Source: an uncultured bacterium
GTDB taxonomy: Bacteria; Bacillota_I; Bacilli_A; RFN20; CAG-826
Reading direction: 5' to 3'
NCBI GenBank assembly: GCA_949293255.1
Contig: CASFCL010000003.1
Span: forward strand, 1 to 64,000
DNA length: 64,000 bases
Shown piece after piece: positions 35,199 through 44,508 of the stretch. Every line of letters starts with the position of its first letter. Within the stretch, counting starts at the first letter, position 1. A model generated the notes under the pieces. It ran no database searches and was not told the DNA's origin. It worked only from the letters and a program-made list of their open reading frames with translations. The position numbers were made by a program, and so were the translations under genes.

Positions 35199-35244
35199 TT
35201 TGGTAAATTTTTGAAATTGCGGCAATCTTGTTAGTATAAGGGGG
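35199..35244 (+). promoter_or_regulatory. Conserved 5' leader element, copy C
   Basis: The block TTTGGTAAATTTTTGAAA...GGCAATCTTGTTAGTATAAGGGGG resembles copies A and B, with a two-base insertion and a G-rich Shine-Dalgarno sequence. It precedes an 11-codon leader frame and the flippase-like gene. Confidence 0.55.
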
Positions 35245-35252
35245 AAAATAAT

Positions 35253-35288
35253 ATGTTTACCCTTTATAAAAGAATGATGTTTTTATAA
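35253..35288 (+). CDS. Putative 11-residue leader peptide
   Basis: ATG at 35253 stands nine bases after the strong AAGGGGG site and encodes MFTLYKRMMFL before TAA. The flippase gene starts 12 bases later in the same frame, without its own Shine-Dalgarno sequence. Either this is a leader peptide that couples translation, or the flippase gene once began here and gained a stop codon. Confidence 0.35.
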   Translation: MFTLYKRMMFL

Positions 35289-35300
35289 AATATCATTTAT

Positions 35301-36878
35301 ATGAATTTGAAGGAAGAAGAAACCAAAAAAGAAGAGCTTAACCTCAACGAATCAATTGAAGAAGATGTTCAAGAGGTTAAAGAAGAAAAAGAAAAAGAAG
35401 AGAAAGAAAAAAAGGATAAAGATCAAAATAAAGGCAATAAATATGTTCTTTATTTAGGAATTATTCTCATTATTACCATTGCTGTTTTATGTTTTAACCT
35501 TTTAAGTGGAACAAACATTTTATCAGAAGATGGTAAAACTTATTTAAAGGTCTATCAAACTTTTCCAATGATCTTTGAAGAAATGAATTATGGATATTTT
35601 GCTTTTACTATATTCATAATTATATTTTCATTGATGTTAAATGGGTTTATTCTCTTTTGTTTTGCTAGACTTTATACAAAAAGATACCGATATCATCAAG
35701 CGATGGCGAATTTATTGATTGGTGATTTCTATCAAGCAATTACTCCAGGAGGAGTTGGGGGACATTTTGCTCAAGTTTACACATTTAAAAAACAAGAGAT
35801 TAATATCTCGGTTGGTACTTCGATTGTTGTAATGATTTTCATCGTTTATCAAACAGTCTTATTAATTTGTGGATTTATCTCGATGTTTAAAATTGGCGAT
35901 ATTTTAGCTATCAATACAATCACACTTGGTGCAGGTGAAAGTGGAGAAGCTATTAATACAATTAACATTCCTCTTGTTATTTTTGTTATTGCTGGGTATT
36001 TACTTAACGCAATTGTTATCTTAGCCTTAATTTTTATGTCTTATTCAAGAAGATTACACAATTTCGTTATCAATAAAGGAATCCGATTTTTAGGGAAATT
36101 ACATTTAATTAAAGATCCTGATAAAAAAAGAGAAGAATTAATAATTAAAGTTGCTAATTATCGAGTTGAATTAAGACGTTTACAAACTAATATTCCTTTT
36201 ACAATTTTAGTTTCAGTTTTAACTTTTGGGTTTATTTTTTTCTCTGGAGCAATTCCAGCTTTATGTGGATATTCTTTAAATGCTTTTATTGAAACAAGCC
36301 AATTAGATGTATTAGATAAATGTTTTACATCGTTTTGTTATTATAATTTCCATCAAATGACCTGTGGTCTTCTTCCAATTCCAGGAATGAGTGGTATATC
36401 AGAATTTGTTTTTGCAAAACTTTATACAGTTCCTGGAGAAGAAGTTGTAAATCCATTTTTTACAAATCCTGAGTTCATAGATAAAGGAGGCTTGCCAATT
36501 CTTTTATTATTATGGAGAATTGGAACTTTCTATATTCCTTTCTTAGTTGATGGACTTATTGCTGCATTATATAAATCAAGAGGTCTTAGAGGAGAAAGTA
36601 GATTCTATAACATTTCAAATCCAAGACAAACATTCCTTACTATCCAAATTGAAACATATGAAGAAAGAAAAACTTCAAGTGATACAAGATATGTAACAGT
36701 TGCAATGGAAAGAAAGCAATTATTGCATTCTCTTTCACCAAAAGGTAGAAAAGAAAAGAAGCAAAAGAAGAAAGAAGATCAGGCTCAAAATATTAAGAAA
36801 AACGAAGAGAATATTAATTCTCAAAAAACTACATATGTTAAAATCGGAAATCAAGAAGATAAAGGAGAAGAAAAGTAA
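35301..36878 (+). CDS. Flippase-like membrane protein (LPG synthase TM / YbhN family)
   Basis: This 525-residue protein has a charged cytoplasmic start (about residues 1-48), then about eight membrane helices. It carries the family segment GDFYQAITPGGVGGHFAQVY near residue 145 and a second conserved stretch LPIPGMSGISEFVF near 357. Proteins of this family (UPF0104, related to the membrane half of MprF/AglD) move or modify lipid-linked molecules. A long Lys/Glu-rich tail follows the last helix. The glycosyltransferase gene starts three bases after its stop, so a role in making or moving glycolipids is the natural inference. No Shine-Dalgarno sequence precedes 35301. Confidence 0.8.
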   Translation: MNLKEEETKKEELNLNESIEEDVQEVKEEKEKEEKEKKDKDQNKGNKYVLYLGIILIITIAVLCFNLLSGTNILSEDGKTYLKVYQTFPMIFEEMNYGYFAFTIFIIIFSLMLNGFILFCFARLYTKRYRYHQAMANLLIGDFYQAITPGGVGGHFAQVYTFKKQEINISVGTSIVVMIFIVYQTVLLICGFISMFKIGDILAINTITLGAGESGEAINTINIPLVIFVIAGYLLNAIVILALIFMSYSRRLHNFVINKGIRFLGKLHLIKDPDKKREELIIKVANYRVELRRLQTNIPFTILVSVLTFGFIFFSGAIPALCGYSLNAFIETSQLDVLDKCFTSFCYYNFHQMTCGLLPIPGMSGISEFVFAKLYTVPGEEVVNPFFTNPEFIDKGGLPILLLLWRIGTFYIPFLVDGLIAALYKSRGLRGESRFYNISNPRQTFLTIQIETYEERKTSSDTRYVTVAMERKQLLHSLSPKGRKEKKQKKKEDQAQNIKKNEENINSQKTTYVKIGNQEDKGEEK

Positions 36879-36881
36879 CTT

Positions 36882-38051
36882 ATGAATATAGGATTATTTT
36901 CTGATACTTATATCCCTGAAATTAATGGTGTAGCTACAAGTGTCAATTCTTTATATAAAATCTTAAAAAAGTATGGACACAACGTATATGTAATCACCAC
37001 AAGTGATAAAAAAGAAGTTACATTTGAAAATGATATTATTCGTATTCCAGGAGTTGAATTAAAAAAACTTTACGGATACAGAATGGCTTTTGTCTTTAAT
37101 TCAAAAGCATTTAAAATCATTAAGAATTTACATTTAGATGTAGTTCATGTTAATACCGAATTTGGTATTGGAAAATTTGGATTTATAGTTGCTTCAAGAT
37201 TAAAGATAGCTTCTGTTTATACTTATCATACAATGTATGAAGATTATACTTATTATATGACAAAAGGTTATTTCGACCGCGTTTCAAAATGGGTAATTAG
37301 AGAATTTTGCAAGACTAATATGGTTAGAGCAAATGAAATAATTACACCTAGTGAAAAGACAAAAGTTTATCTTAGATCGATAGGAATTGAATCATATATC
37401 AACGTTGTACCAACCGGTTTTGATATTTCTGGATTTGCAAATATTGATAAAAACTGTGAATATTTGCAGGCTTTTAAAGAAAAATACAAGCTTTCAGATA
37501 AGAGTAAAATTCTTTTATGTCTTGGTCGACTTGCAAAAGAAAAGAGCTTCGATATTGTAATTGATGGTTATAAACAATTTAAAGAGACATTTAATTATGA
37601 TACTAAATTATTGTTTGTAGGTGATGGTCCTGCGGCAAGTTCATTAAAAAGACAAGCTGAAAGATTAGGGTTAAAGGATGATGTAATTTTTGTTGGCAAA
37701 GTTCCACAAAAAGAAACTAAATATTTTTATGCACTCGCTGATGTATTTTTAAATGCTTCAGTTAGTGAAACACAAGGTTTAACTTTTATGGAAGCAATGG
37801 CAGGAGGAGATATTATTCTTTGTAGATTTGATAATAACTTAATTGGAATTATCAACAATAAAATTAACGGCTTCTTTTTTATAGATGCTGATGATTTTAA
37901 ATATAAATTAAAAGAAATTTTAGAACTTGAAGAAGAGAAGAAGAAAGAAATTCTCGATAATGCTTTAAAATCAATTGATGGTTTTGGAGAGAATTCGTTT
38001 TATAATAATATAATAGAGGTATATACACGTGCGATACGAAGAAATTGGTAA
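36882..38051 (+). CDS. GT4 glycosyltransferase, probably diacylglycerol glucosyltransferase type
   Basis: This 389-residue protein has the two-domain GT-B layout. The N-terminal domain opens IGLFSDTYIPEINGVATSV, the signature of Gram-positive diacylglycerol glucosyltransferases and mannosyltransferases. The C-terminal domain has LLFVGDGPAASSLK and the nucleotide-sugar motif SVSETQGLTFMEAMA (E-x7-E, about 286-300). It would add a sugar from a nucleotide donor to a membrane lipid at the inner face. GGAGAAG precedes its ATG. The 3' end overlaps recX by 23 bases. Membrane glycolipids matter in wall-poor Bacilli; the exact acceptor is inferred. Confidence 0.85.
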   Translation: MNIGLFSDTYIPEINGVATSVNSLYKILKKYGHNVYVITTSDKKEVTFENDIIRIPGVELKKLYGYRMAFVFNSKAFKIIKNLHLDVVHVNTEFGIGKFGFIVASRLKIASVYTYHTMYEDYTYYMTKGYFDRVSKWVIREFCKTNMVRANEIITPSEKTKVYLRSIGIESYINVVPTGFDISGFANIDKNCEYLQAFKEKYKLSDKSKILLCLGRLAKEKSFDIVIDGYKQFKETFNYDTKLLFVGDGPAASSLKRQAERLGLKDDVIFVGKVPQKETKYFYALADVFLNASVSETQGLTFMEAMAGGDIILCRFDNNLIGIINNKINGFFFIDADDFKYKLKEILELEEEKKKEILDNALKSIDGFGENSFYNNIIEVYTRAIRRNW

Positions 38052-38838
38052 TGACAATTATTTAAAAAATGTTAAGCAAAAAGGAAATTGCTTTATCTAT
38101 AATTTTGGCGAATTTACAGTTAGAATTCCTCTTTCATCTTATAGTGAAGTAAAATTATCCCCTGAAAATACATACTCAAAAGAAGAATTAAGGGAACTTT
38201 TTGATCTAGGAACACTCTATAAAATTGAAACATATGTTAAAAAATTAACTTCAAAAAAAGTTTATTCCTCATATGATTTAAAAATTAAATTAATGAAAAA
38301 ATATAATAACTCAAGACTTGTAAATAAAGTAGTTGAGGAATATAAAGAAATGAATGTTGTTAATGATGAAATATTTGCAAAAGAGTGTTATGAGATTTTA
38401 GATGAGAAATTATATGGTAAATATTTTATAGTTGATTATTTAAAAAAACGTGGGATTTGCGACGATTTTATTAAAAATATGAATTTTTCCGAAGAAAGAG
38501 AAATCGAAAAATGTACCGTCTATTTTGAATCAATAAAGAATAAATTCGTCTCTAAAAATTTTACAAAACAAAAGAAAAGCCTATTTAATTTAATGATTAA
38601 AAGAGGATTCGAATTGAATGTTATTGATAGTGTTTTAAATAATTTAAAAATTAATCCTGAACACGAAATAACAAGTTTAAAGAAAGATTATCAAAAATAT
38701 AGTTATAAATATTCAGCTAAATTTGTTGGTTATAAATTAAGAAACAAAATCGTTAATGCTTTAGTTACCAAAGGTTATCCTTACCAAATGATTTCTACAG
38801 TATTAAATGAAATGGGAGAGGAGAATACAAATGATTAA
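38029..38838 (+). CDS. recX: Regulatory protein RecX
   Basis: This 269-residue protein starts with GTG (38029) after AGAGGT at eight bases. The length and pattern fit the long RecX of Bacilli: three-helix repeats with motifs such as LTSKKVYSSYDLKIKLMKK, VVNDEIFAKECYEIL and GYPYQMISTVLNEM. RecX binds RecA filaments and limits or modulates recombination. The gene overlaps the end of the glycosyltransferase gene and the start of the nuclease gene, so all three are probably one transcript. recA is not in this window. Confidence 0.85.
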   Translation: MRYEEIGNDNYLKNVKQKGNCFIYNFGEFTVRIPLSSYSEVKLSPENTYSKEELRELFDLGTLYKIETYVKKLTSKKVYSSYDLKIKLMKKYNNSRLVNKVVEEYKEMNVVNDEIFAKECYEILDEKLYGKYFIVDYLKKRGICDDFIKNMNFSEEREIEKCTVYFESIKNKFVSKNFTKQKKSLFNLMIKRGFELNVIDSVLNNLKINPEHEITSLKKDYQKYSYKYSAKFVGYKLRNKIVNALVTKGYPYQMISTVLNEMGEENTND

Positions 38839-39757
38839 AGATTTACGAAATGGTATGTCAGCTGATGGAACATACCTTGTTAAAGATTGCTCTTGTTTAA
38901 CTGGGTCAAATGGCAATAGCTATTTTAGTTTAACCCTTCAAGATGCTAGCGGAACAATCGATGCTAAAAAATTTGATGTATATGAAAAAGATGAAATGAT
39001 TTTAGCCCCTGGAAATTTTATTGAAATCGAAGGTGTAGTTAATGTTTATCGTGAAAAAATGCAAATTATTGTTCGTTATGCTTCAAAATTAGATAAAAAT
39101 AAAGTAGATTATTCTCACTTTATCCCTTCAGCTCCTATCTCTCAAAGCGTTTTAGAAAAAGATTTAAAATCTTTTATTGAATCTATTAAAGATGAAGATT
39201 GTTATAAAATTGTAAAAACTATTTTTGATAGAAATTATAATCAATTTATTGTTCATCCAGCTGCTGTAAGAAATCATCATGATTTTAACAATGGTCTTTT
39301 ATATCACACTGTTACAATGTGTAAACTTGCTGATCATATCGCATCTTTATATCCTAATATTAATAGAGACATTTTAATTAGTGGATGTTTACTACATGAT
39401 ATTGGTAAATTAAAAGAATTAAGTGGAGCAGTTGGTTGCCATTATACTGTTGAAGGAAATTTATTAGGCCATTTAGTAATTGGAACAATGATGGTTAATG
39501 AAGTAGCTAAGGAACTTCAAATTACATCTGAAGTACCTTTACTTTTAGAACATATGATTGCTTCACATCATGGAAAACTTGAATATGGTGCTGCAATATT
39601 ACCTCAAACTCAAGAAGCTTTACTTCTTAGTATGATTGATGATATGGATGCAAAAGCCAATTCTTTAAGCAAGAATTTAAGTAATATAAAAGAGGGAACA
39701 TTTACTGAAAAAATATTCCCTCTCGATAATAGAAGTTTTTATAAACCAGGTAAATAA
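38831..39757 (+). CDS. yhaM: 3'-5' exoribonuclease YhaM family (OB fold + HD)
   Basis: The ATG at 38831 is preferred over an in-frame ATG at 38807, because GGAGAGGAG precedes it. The 308-residue protein has an N-terminal OB-fold (GTYLVKDCSCLTGSNGNSYFSLTLQDASG) and an HD domain: NHHDFNNGLLYHTVTMC, LLHDIGKLKEL with the metal-binding HD pair, and ASHHGKLEYG. YhaM trims RNA (and DNA) 3' ends in Gram-positive bacteria. It is somewhat shorter at the C-terminus than its relatives. It overlaps the end of recX by eight bases. Its stop codon abuts the end of the HIT gene on the other strand. Confidence 0.9.
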   Translation: MIKDLRNGMSADGTYLVKDCSCLTGSNGNSYFSLTLQDASGTIDAKKFDVYEKDEMILAPGNFIEIEGVVNVYREKMQIIVRYASKLDKNKVDYSHFIPSAPISQSVLEKDLKSFIESIKDEDCYKIVKTIFDRNYNQFIVHPAAVRNHHDFNNGLLYHTVTMCKLADHIASLYPNINRDILISGCLLHDIGKLKELSGAVGCHYTVEGNLLGHLVIGTMMVNEVAKELQITSEVPLLLEHMIASHHGKLEYGAAILPQTQEALLLSMIDDMDAKANSLSKNLSNIKEGTFTEKIFPLDNRSFYKPGK

Positions 39758-40171
39758 TTAATCAATTTTAATTTTTTCTAAAACTTGTGGAAGATTAACA
39801 TCTTTTAAGTCTTTCATTTCGAGTTTGAAACCATCTGTTGATTCATAACGTGGTATTACATGAACGTGGAAATGTTTTACAACTTGACCAGCAGCTTCAT
39901 AACAATTAATTAAAATATTTACGCCTTTAGCTCCTAATTGTTCCATTTGGACTTGTCCAATTCTTTGAGCAACGTTCATTACTTTGTTCATAATATCTTT
40001 TGGAGTTGATAAGAAAGATACATAGTGATCTTTAGGAACAACTAAAGTGTGACCATAAGTAACAGGATTGACATCTAAAAAGGCTAAAACATCATTATCT
40101 TCATAAATTTTATAAGCTGGTATTTTGCCATCAATGATTTTGCAAAAAACACAATTTACATCGAATTTCAT
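39758..40171 (-). CDS. HIT family nucleotide hydrolase
   Basis: This 137-residue protein has the HIT motif HFHVHVIPRY at about 98-107 and a CxxC at the start (CVFCKII). It is of the HinT/Fhit-like group in Bacilli that hydrolyses nucleoside phosphoramidates or dinucleotides. GGAGGT lies before its ATG. It is a single gene, converging with yhaM and separated from the upstream lipoprotein operon by a terminator. Confidence 0.93.
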   Translation of the reverse strand: MKFDVNCVFCKIIDGKIPAYKIYEDNDVLAFLDVNPVTYGHTLVVPKDHYVSFLSTPKDIMNKVMNVAQRIGQVQMEQLGAKGVNILINCYEAAGQVVKHFHVHVIPRYESTDGFKLEMKDLKDVNLPQVLEKIKID

Positions 40172-40201
40172 AATAAATTATTTACCTCCAAATAAATAAA
40201 A

Positions 40202-40224
40202 AGAAGAGTCTTTTCGACTCTTCT
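40202..40224 (-). terminator. Terminator of the lipoprotein operon (minus strand)
   Basis: Arms AGAAGAGTC (40202-40210) and GACTCTTCT (40216-40224). On the minus strand the stem is followed by TTTTTATTTATTT, so it ends transcription of the two lipoprotein genes before the HIT gene. Confidence 0.85.
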
Positions 40225-40250
40225 ATTATACCATATTTAGTGATTAGTGA

Positions 40251-42146
40251 TTAATCAAATAAACCTGGATATGTGCTTACAAAGTAATCAAATACGTCTT
40301 GATCAAAGTATGTAAGTGCTGATTCTTCAATGAAGTATTCAATTGCTGAAGAGGTAAATGTTGAACCACTTGCAATTTCATAACCAACATCGATTGCGTA
40401 TTGTTCGATTTCAAGGAAATCAGAAGCAGTTGTAGAATCATCAGAGGTTAACTTTGATGGAGTAATATAATCATAGATGGCAACAATATAATAGGTATTA
40501 TCTGAATTCCAGATGATACTATCATATGGATCCCAAAGATTATATGATGATTTCTTTAAGAAGGTAACTCCGCCAGCAGCGAATGATTTTAAATAGTTCC
40601 AATCAATAGCTGAACTTTGACCAGCTGTTTGAGCGTTGTTTAATTCATTAATAATTGAAGCAGAGAATAATCTATCAGTTACAGCTGAAGGTAAGTCTGA
40701 ATAATCTGAACTTGTTCCCCAACCATATCTTGTATAGTCTTCAACTCTAATTTCATTAGTTTTGATTTGTAAACCTTCTTTAGGAGAATAAATCTTACTA
40801 TTGATGTTTGTAAATGTGTCGTAGTTGGTTTCGTTATTAGTATTTGGATTTGTTGTTAATGTTGAATAATCACCGATTAAATCACCATAAACTGATCCAT
40901 CATAATAGGTGTAACCATTGTTTGGTGTTCCATCAATATAAGTAACTGAATTTCTATTTTCATCTGTTAAGACGACTTGAGAATTTTGCCATTCTGTTGA
41001 TACATTTCCGAATGTTTCACCAGCAATTGCTTTTGCATCAGCATTATCAGCTTGATCTAAATCTTCTGGAATACCCATCCAAGCAGTTGCAGCAGGAGAG
41101 AAATCTAAGTTATCTTCTGTAACAACAGTAGAACCATCGATAATGTTTCTTGCATATGATCTTAAGAGTGAATATGCATCGTTATCTTCGTTGTTAGCGA
41201 TTTGGATGTACTCAATCTTTCTTTGTTGAGTTCTACCAATAGCAGCATATTGATTTCTTAAAATGTATTGTTCGGTTAATAAGTTATTAATAATGCCTGG
41301 AACAATAGTTGAATTGATGTATTGAGTGTAGTGTTCTAAGTGTAATAAAGGTTCATTTCCATCGATAATGTTGGATGTATCTTTATTTGGATCATAGCTA
41401 CTATCAATAAATACGCCTTGAGTGAATTCACCATTAGCGGAAACATGATTGTCTCCAACTTCATAGTCGATTTCTTCAAGTGCTTCAACTTGACTATAAA
41501 TATCAGCTAATTTAAGAGTAGTTGTTCCATCAACTGAGTAAATAACATTTAATGAATCCATTAATGATTGAACATAAAGGATTTCATAGAAAGCACTGTT
41601 ATATTTGTAGGCAGAGGAGTTGATGTTATCAAACATAGTGATAACAATTTCTTTCTTAATTAATTCTTTATAGGAGTTAATTCTGCCTTCGTAGGTTGAT
41701 AATTGAGAAGCTGTAACATCTTCAGCATCTTCATAAGTGATTCTGATACCGGCATCAACCCAGTTCCAGTACATTTGATGATTTTGAATGAAAGCGATCT
41801 TTTGTTCATTGGTGACATTGGTTTGTCTTGTACCATATTCATCAAGAACATAATCCCAACCTTCAAGTTCGATTTCACCATTACTATTAATTGTGTAATT
41901 ACCAACATAGTTTTTGGCAATTTCATAATTTAACATTGAAGCGATTTCGCTTGAGAAGCTTGAATCTTCTCTAACGATATCATAAAGATCTTGTAATGTA
42001 TCTTTATCAACAGCAGCAGTATAACCAGTATAGCTATATCCTTTATCAGTTCCATTTGAGATTGGAGCGTGAGCAACATCACAAGAAGCAATGAGGACTA
42101 ATGAAGCAGCTAATGCTAATGAATTAACAATATTACGTTTTTTCAT
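40251..42146 (-). CDS. Large lipoprotein, possible foldase relative
   Basis: The ATG at 42146 is preferred: AGGAGG lies eight bases before it, and the protein begins MKKRNIVNS. A hydrophobic stretch ends in the lipobox LIASC, so Cys23 would be lipidated. The 631 mature residues are Asp-, Ser-, Tyr- and Asn-rich. I see no clear catalytic motif. The N-terminal 'LQDLYDIVREDSSFSSEIASMLNYEIAKNY' region and the tandem arrangement with the next lipoprotein recall the helical N-domain of PrsA/SurA chaperones, but this is weak. It lies four-codon-close behind the neighbour at 42159, in one operon that ends at a terminator. Confidence 0.65.
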   Translation of the reverse strand: MKKRNIVNSLALAASLVLIASCDVAHAPISNGTDKGYSYTGYTAAVDKDTLQDLYDIVREDSSFSSEIASMLNYEIAKNYVGNYTINSNGEIELEGWDYVLDEYGTRQTNVTNEQKIAFIQNHQMYWNWVDAGIRITYEDAEDVTASQLSTYEGRINSYKELIKKEIVITMFDNINSSAYKYNSAFYEILYVQSLMDSLNVIYSVDGTTTLKLADIYSQVEALEEIDYEVGDNHVSANGEFTQGVFIDSSYDPNKDTSNIIDGNEPLLHLEHYTQYINSTIVPGIINNLLTEQYILRNQYAAIGRTQQRKIEYIQIANNEDNDAYSLLRSYARNIIDGSTVVTEDNLDFSPAATAWMGIPEDLDQADNADAKAIAGETFGNVSTEWQNSQVVLTDENRNSVTYIDGTPNNGYTYYDGSVYGDLIGDYSTLTTNPNTNNETNYDTFTNINSKIYSPKEGLQIKTNEIRVEDYTRYGWGTSSDYSDLPSAVTDRLFSASIINELNNAQTAGQSSAIDWNYLKSFAAGGVTFLKKSSYNLWDPYDSIIWNSDNTYYIVAIYDYITPSKLTSDDSTTASDFLEIEQYAIDVGYEIASGSTFTSSAIEYFIEESALTYFDQDVFDYFVSTYPGLFD

Positions 42147-42158
42147 ATATTCCACCTC

Positions 42159-44297
42159 CTAGTCTGTAGTGGAAGAAGAACTTCCACTTGATGTTGATTG
42201 ATCTGCTGATGATGAGTAGTAACAGATTCCGTTAGTTCCATAGTAATTTGAATCTCCGAAGTGGAGAGCACATGTTTCTGGAATTAAACCTGTTTCTCTT
42301 TCTCTTTCTTGGTTAACAATTGTGTTATATAAAGAATCCCAAGCAGTTTTAAGTGTATCAGCAACGCCGTTGCTATATGAAACTTCGATTTGTTCTTCAT
42401 ATCTAGCGATTAAATCGTTAATCTTATCGTTAGTAGATGTAACGCTAACTGAAACATTAGCAGATTCATTTAACCAATCGATAATAACCATATCTTTAAT
42501 ACCAGTTGATGAACTTCCTGAACTTTCTTGATAACCTTTGTAGTTTTCTTCAAGACCGCCAGAAGCACCGATGATATCACTATAACCATTAAGGTTTGTA
42601 ATAGTATCGGAATAGACATAAGTCATCTTTGGATAGCCATCTTCGCTAACACCTGGGAAATCAGAATTGTAATCTGGTCCTAATGTTCCGTTCTTGCTAA
42701 CAAGTGAATTTGAATTTAATGGATTTTCTGGAGCGAAGTATTCTGCAAGAGTAACATCTCTTTCAGTTTTTCCGTCATATCTAACTTCTTTTTTAACTTC
42801 ATCAAGAGCTGAACGTTCAACAACGATGAAGTGGATACCACCTGAACTCGTTGCATTTAAAACCATCATGATTGGGTTTCCGTTTTCATCACATAAAACA
42901 TTCTTTGTATCACCGTTGATTGTTAATGGATGGAAGTTTTGGGTATTTAATCCAGCGTATTGGCTACCAGTATCATATTTACCATTTTTTAAATCTGAAA
43001 CACCAGTTGTTCCATCAGTAAATGTGATTTTTGTTCCGCCGTTATTAACAAATTCTTCTTCAGTAGCACCATCTGTATATTTTACATCTTCATCAGTAAG
43101 GAATGCGATGTTGTGTCTATTGAAGTATTTGTTGAAGATGATATTTCTTGGATAGTAAGCAGCAGAACCATCGTTAACTGTTTGACCTGAAGAGGTAGTA
43201 GTTATTGATTTATAGGTATTCATTTCTACAAGAGCACCATATGGGATAAATGCTGCACCAAGATTTGATAAATATTCAGCAACACTTCCTGATGTAAATC
43301 CTGAGGTTGTATAACCTGGAATATTGAATGATGACTTGTTGGTATATGTGCCTGATGAAACTCTATCAGCATAAGCAGCTTTTGTTTCAGCATTTGTTGT
43401 GGCAGCATCTGTAGCACTTGAATCTTGGATATCAAGTAAGACTTCGTAAGTATAAACGCCTAATTTGAATTCGTTAACGAATGAAGTGCTTAAATCCATG
43501 AGATAACCATTTGGATTATTTGTGATACCTGAATCATCTGTCCAAATCTTTGCAACTGAGTTAAATGTTATGTTGTTTGATGGATCTACATTGATTAATG
43601 CGTTAACTGCATTATAGAGTTTGGTAACACCATCTTCTGTAACTTCAGATCTTGTAAATTCATCTGTTGAACTTCCGATTTGAATAAGAAGATGCTTTAC
43701 GTTATAAGGCATACGTGTTTTTAAGTATCCGTTTTCTCCCCAAACAAGATTGTACTTTTGTTGAAGTGTATAATCTTCATCAGCAGCAGTTGATTCTTGC
43801 CAGACATTGAATCTATCGTAATATTCGTCTTCGATTTTTTCTTGCATGATAGCATATTGACGATCTGCCCAGTATGCAGCTTCTTTTTCAGCTACATCCA
43901 TGTTAGGATCATCATAGCCTAAACCTTCAAGATGGTCTTCCCAATCTTCTCCGTTTTCATCAGCAGTGTCTTGTTCTTCTTGAACATCGATGTCGGTTTC
44001 ACGATTAACCTCAGCTAAACGATGGTGCATTGTACCATTCTCATCAAGGAATGAAAGTTTAATTTGAATTTCATTCATTGCATTGTAGAAGGCTGCAGCA
44101 TGGTTGCTTGGGTTTTGCTCAAGATATCTATCAAAGACATCATCAGCTGTGATTTCTTTTGTTTCAACCTTACCATTTGGAGCAACGTAATTATATTCGA
44201 TAATTATGTTGTCTTTTGTGGTAACTCCACAACCGGCTAAAGAAATAAGACCTAATGCACAAATAGCGATAGATAAAGGTTTCTTATATTTCTTCAT
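42159..44297 (-). CDS. PrsA-like lipoprotein with degenerate parvulin domain
   Basis: The ATG at 44297 (MKKYKKPLSI) is favoured by AAAGG at eight bases; an ATG six bases upstream is too close. The lipobox is SLAGC. The first 200 residues are acidic and helical. Around 205-295 the order VKHLLIQIG...FNSVAKIWTDDSGITNNPNGYLMDL...FVNEFKLGVYTYE follows the pattern of PPIC/parvulin domains (HILV, lA...S.D...GG.LG, mv.eF..A). The second half contains more Gly/Asn-rich beta segments. It probably assists folding of secreted proteins outside the membrane. At 712 residues it is more than twice the usual PrsA length. Confidence 0.65.
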   Translation of the reverse strand: MKKYKKPLSIAICALGLISLAGCGVTTKDNIIIEYNYVAPNGKVETKEITADDVFDRYLEQNPSNHAAAFYNAMNEIQIKLSFLDENGTMHHRLAEVNRETDIDVQEEQDTADENGEDWEDHLEGLGYDDPNMDVAEKEAAYWADRQYAIMQEKIEDEYYDRFNVWQESTAADEDYTLQQKYNLVWGENGYLKTRMPYNVKHLLIQIGSSTDEFTRSEVTEDGVTKLYNAVNALINVDPSNNITFNSVAKIWTDDSGITNNPNGYLMDLSTSFVNEFKLGVYTYEVLLDIQDSSATDAATTNAETKAAYADRVSSGTYTNKSSFNIPGYTTSGFTSGSVAEYLSNLGAAFIPYGALVEMNTYKSITTTSSGQTVNDGSAAYYPRNIIFNKYFNRHNIAFLTDEDVKYTDGATEEEFVNNGGTKITFTDGTTGVSDLKNGKYDTGSQYAGLNTQNFHPLTINGDTKNVLCDENGNPIMMVLNATSSGGIHFIVVERSALDEVKKEVRYDGKTERDVTLAEYFAPENPLNSNSLVSKNGTLGPDYNSDFPGVSEDGYPKMTYVYSDTITNLNGYSDIIGASGGLEENYKGYQESSGSSSTGIKDMVIIDWLNESANVSVSVTSTNDKINDLIARYEEQIEVSYSNGVADTLKTAWDSLYNTIVNQERERETGLIPETCALHFGDSNYYGTNGICYYSSSADQSTSSGSSSSTTD

Positions 44298-44346
44298 ACT
44301 CATTTCCTTTCATAAAAAAATGCTATAAAAATAAATAGCGTTAATA

Positions 44347-44375
44347 ATTTTATACTAACGTATAATTAAAAACAA
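44347..44375 (-). promoter_or_regulatory. Promoter of the lipoprotein operon
   Basis: On the minus strand TTGTTT (44375-44370) and TAAAAT (44352-44347) are 17 bases apart, about 50 bases before the lipoprotein start. Confidence 0.5.
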
Positions 44376-44449
44376 TAGAAAAAATTAGCACTAAGTTATT
44401 ATATAACTTGTCTTCTCAAAACCTGAGAAAAATAGGCTTATCATATCAT

Positions 44450-44478
44450 TTGTCTAACAAAGAAATTTGGTATAGAAT
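44450..44478 (+). promoter_or_regulatory. Promoter of the suf operon
   Basis: TTGTCT (44450-44455) and TAGAAT (44473-44478) are 17 bases apart, 30 bases before the sufC start. No iron-sulfur-sensing regulator gene (IscR/SufR) is seen nearby. Confidence 0.55.
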
Positions 44479-44508
44479 AAACCCGCTAAAAGAAAAAGGA
44501 TTTTAATT

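Noticed and set aside
35209-35240. TTGAAA...TAGTAT in leader element C as a sigma-A promoter
   Set aside because: The spacer would be 15 bases and the ribosome binding site would lie at the transcription start; copies A and B do not keep a better -35.
38020-38034. CACGTG core in ATACACGTGCGAT, considered as a parS site
   Set aside because: The flanks do not fit TGTTTCACGTGAAACA, and it lies in the overlap of two coding sequences 14 kb from parB.
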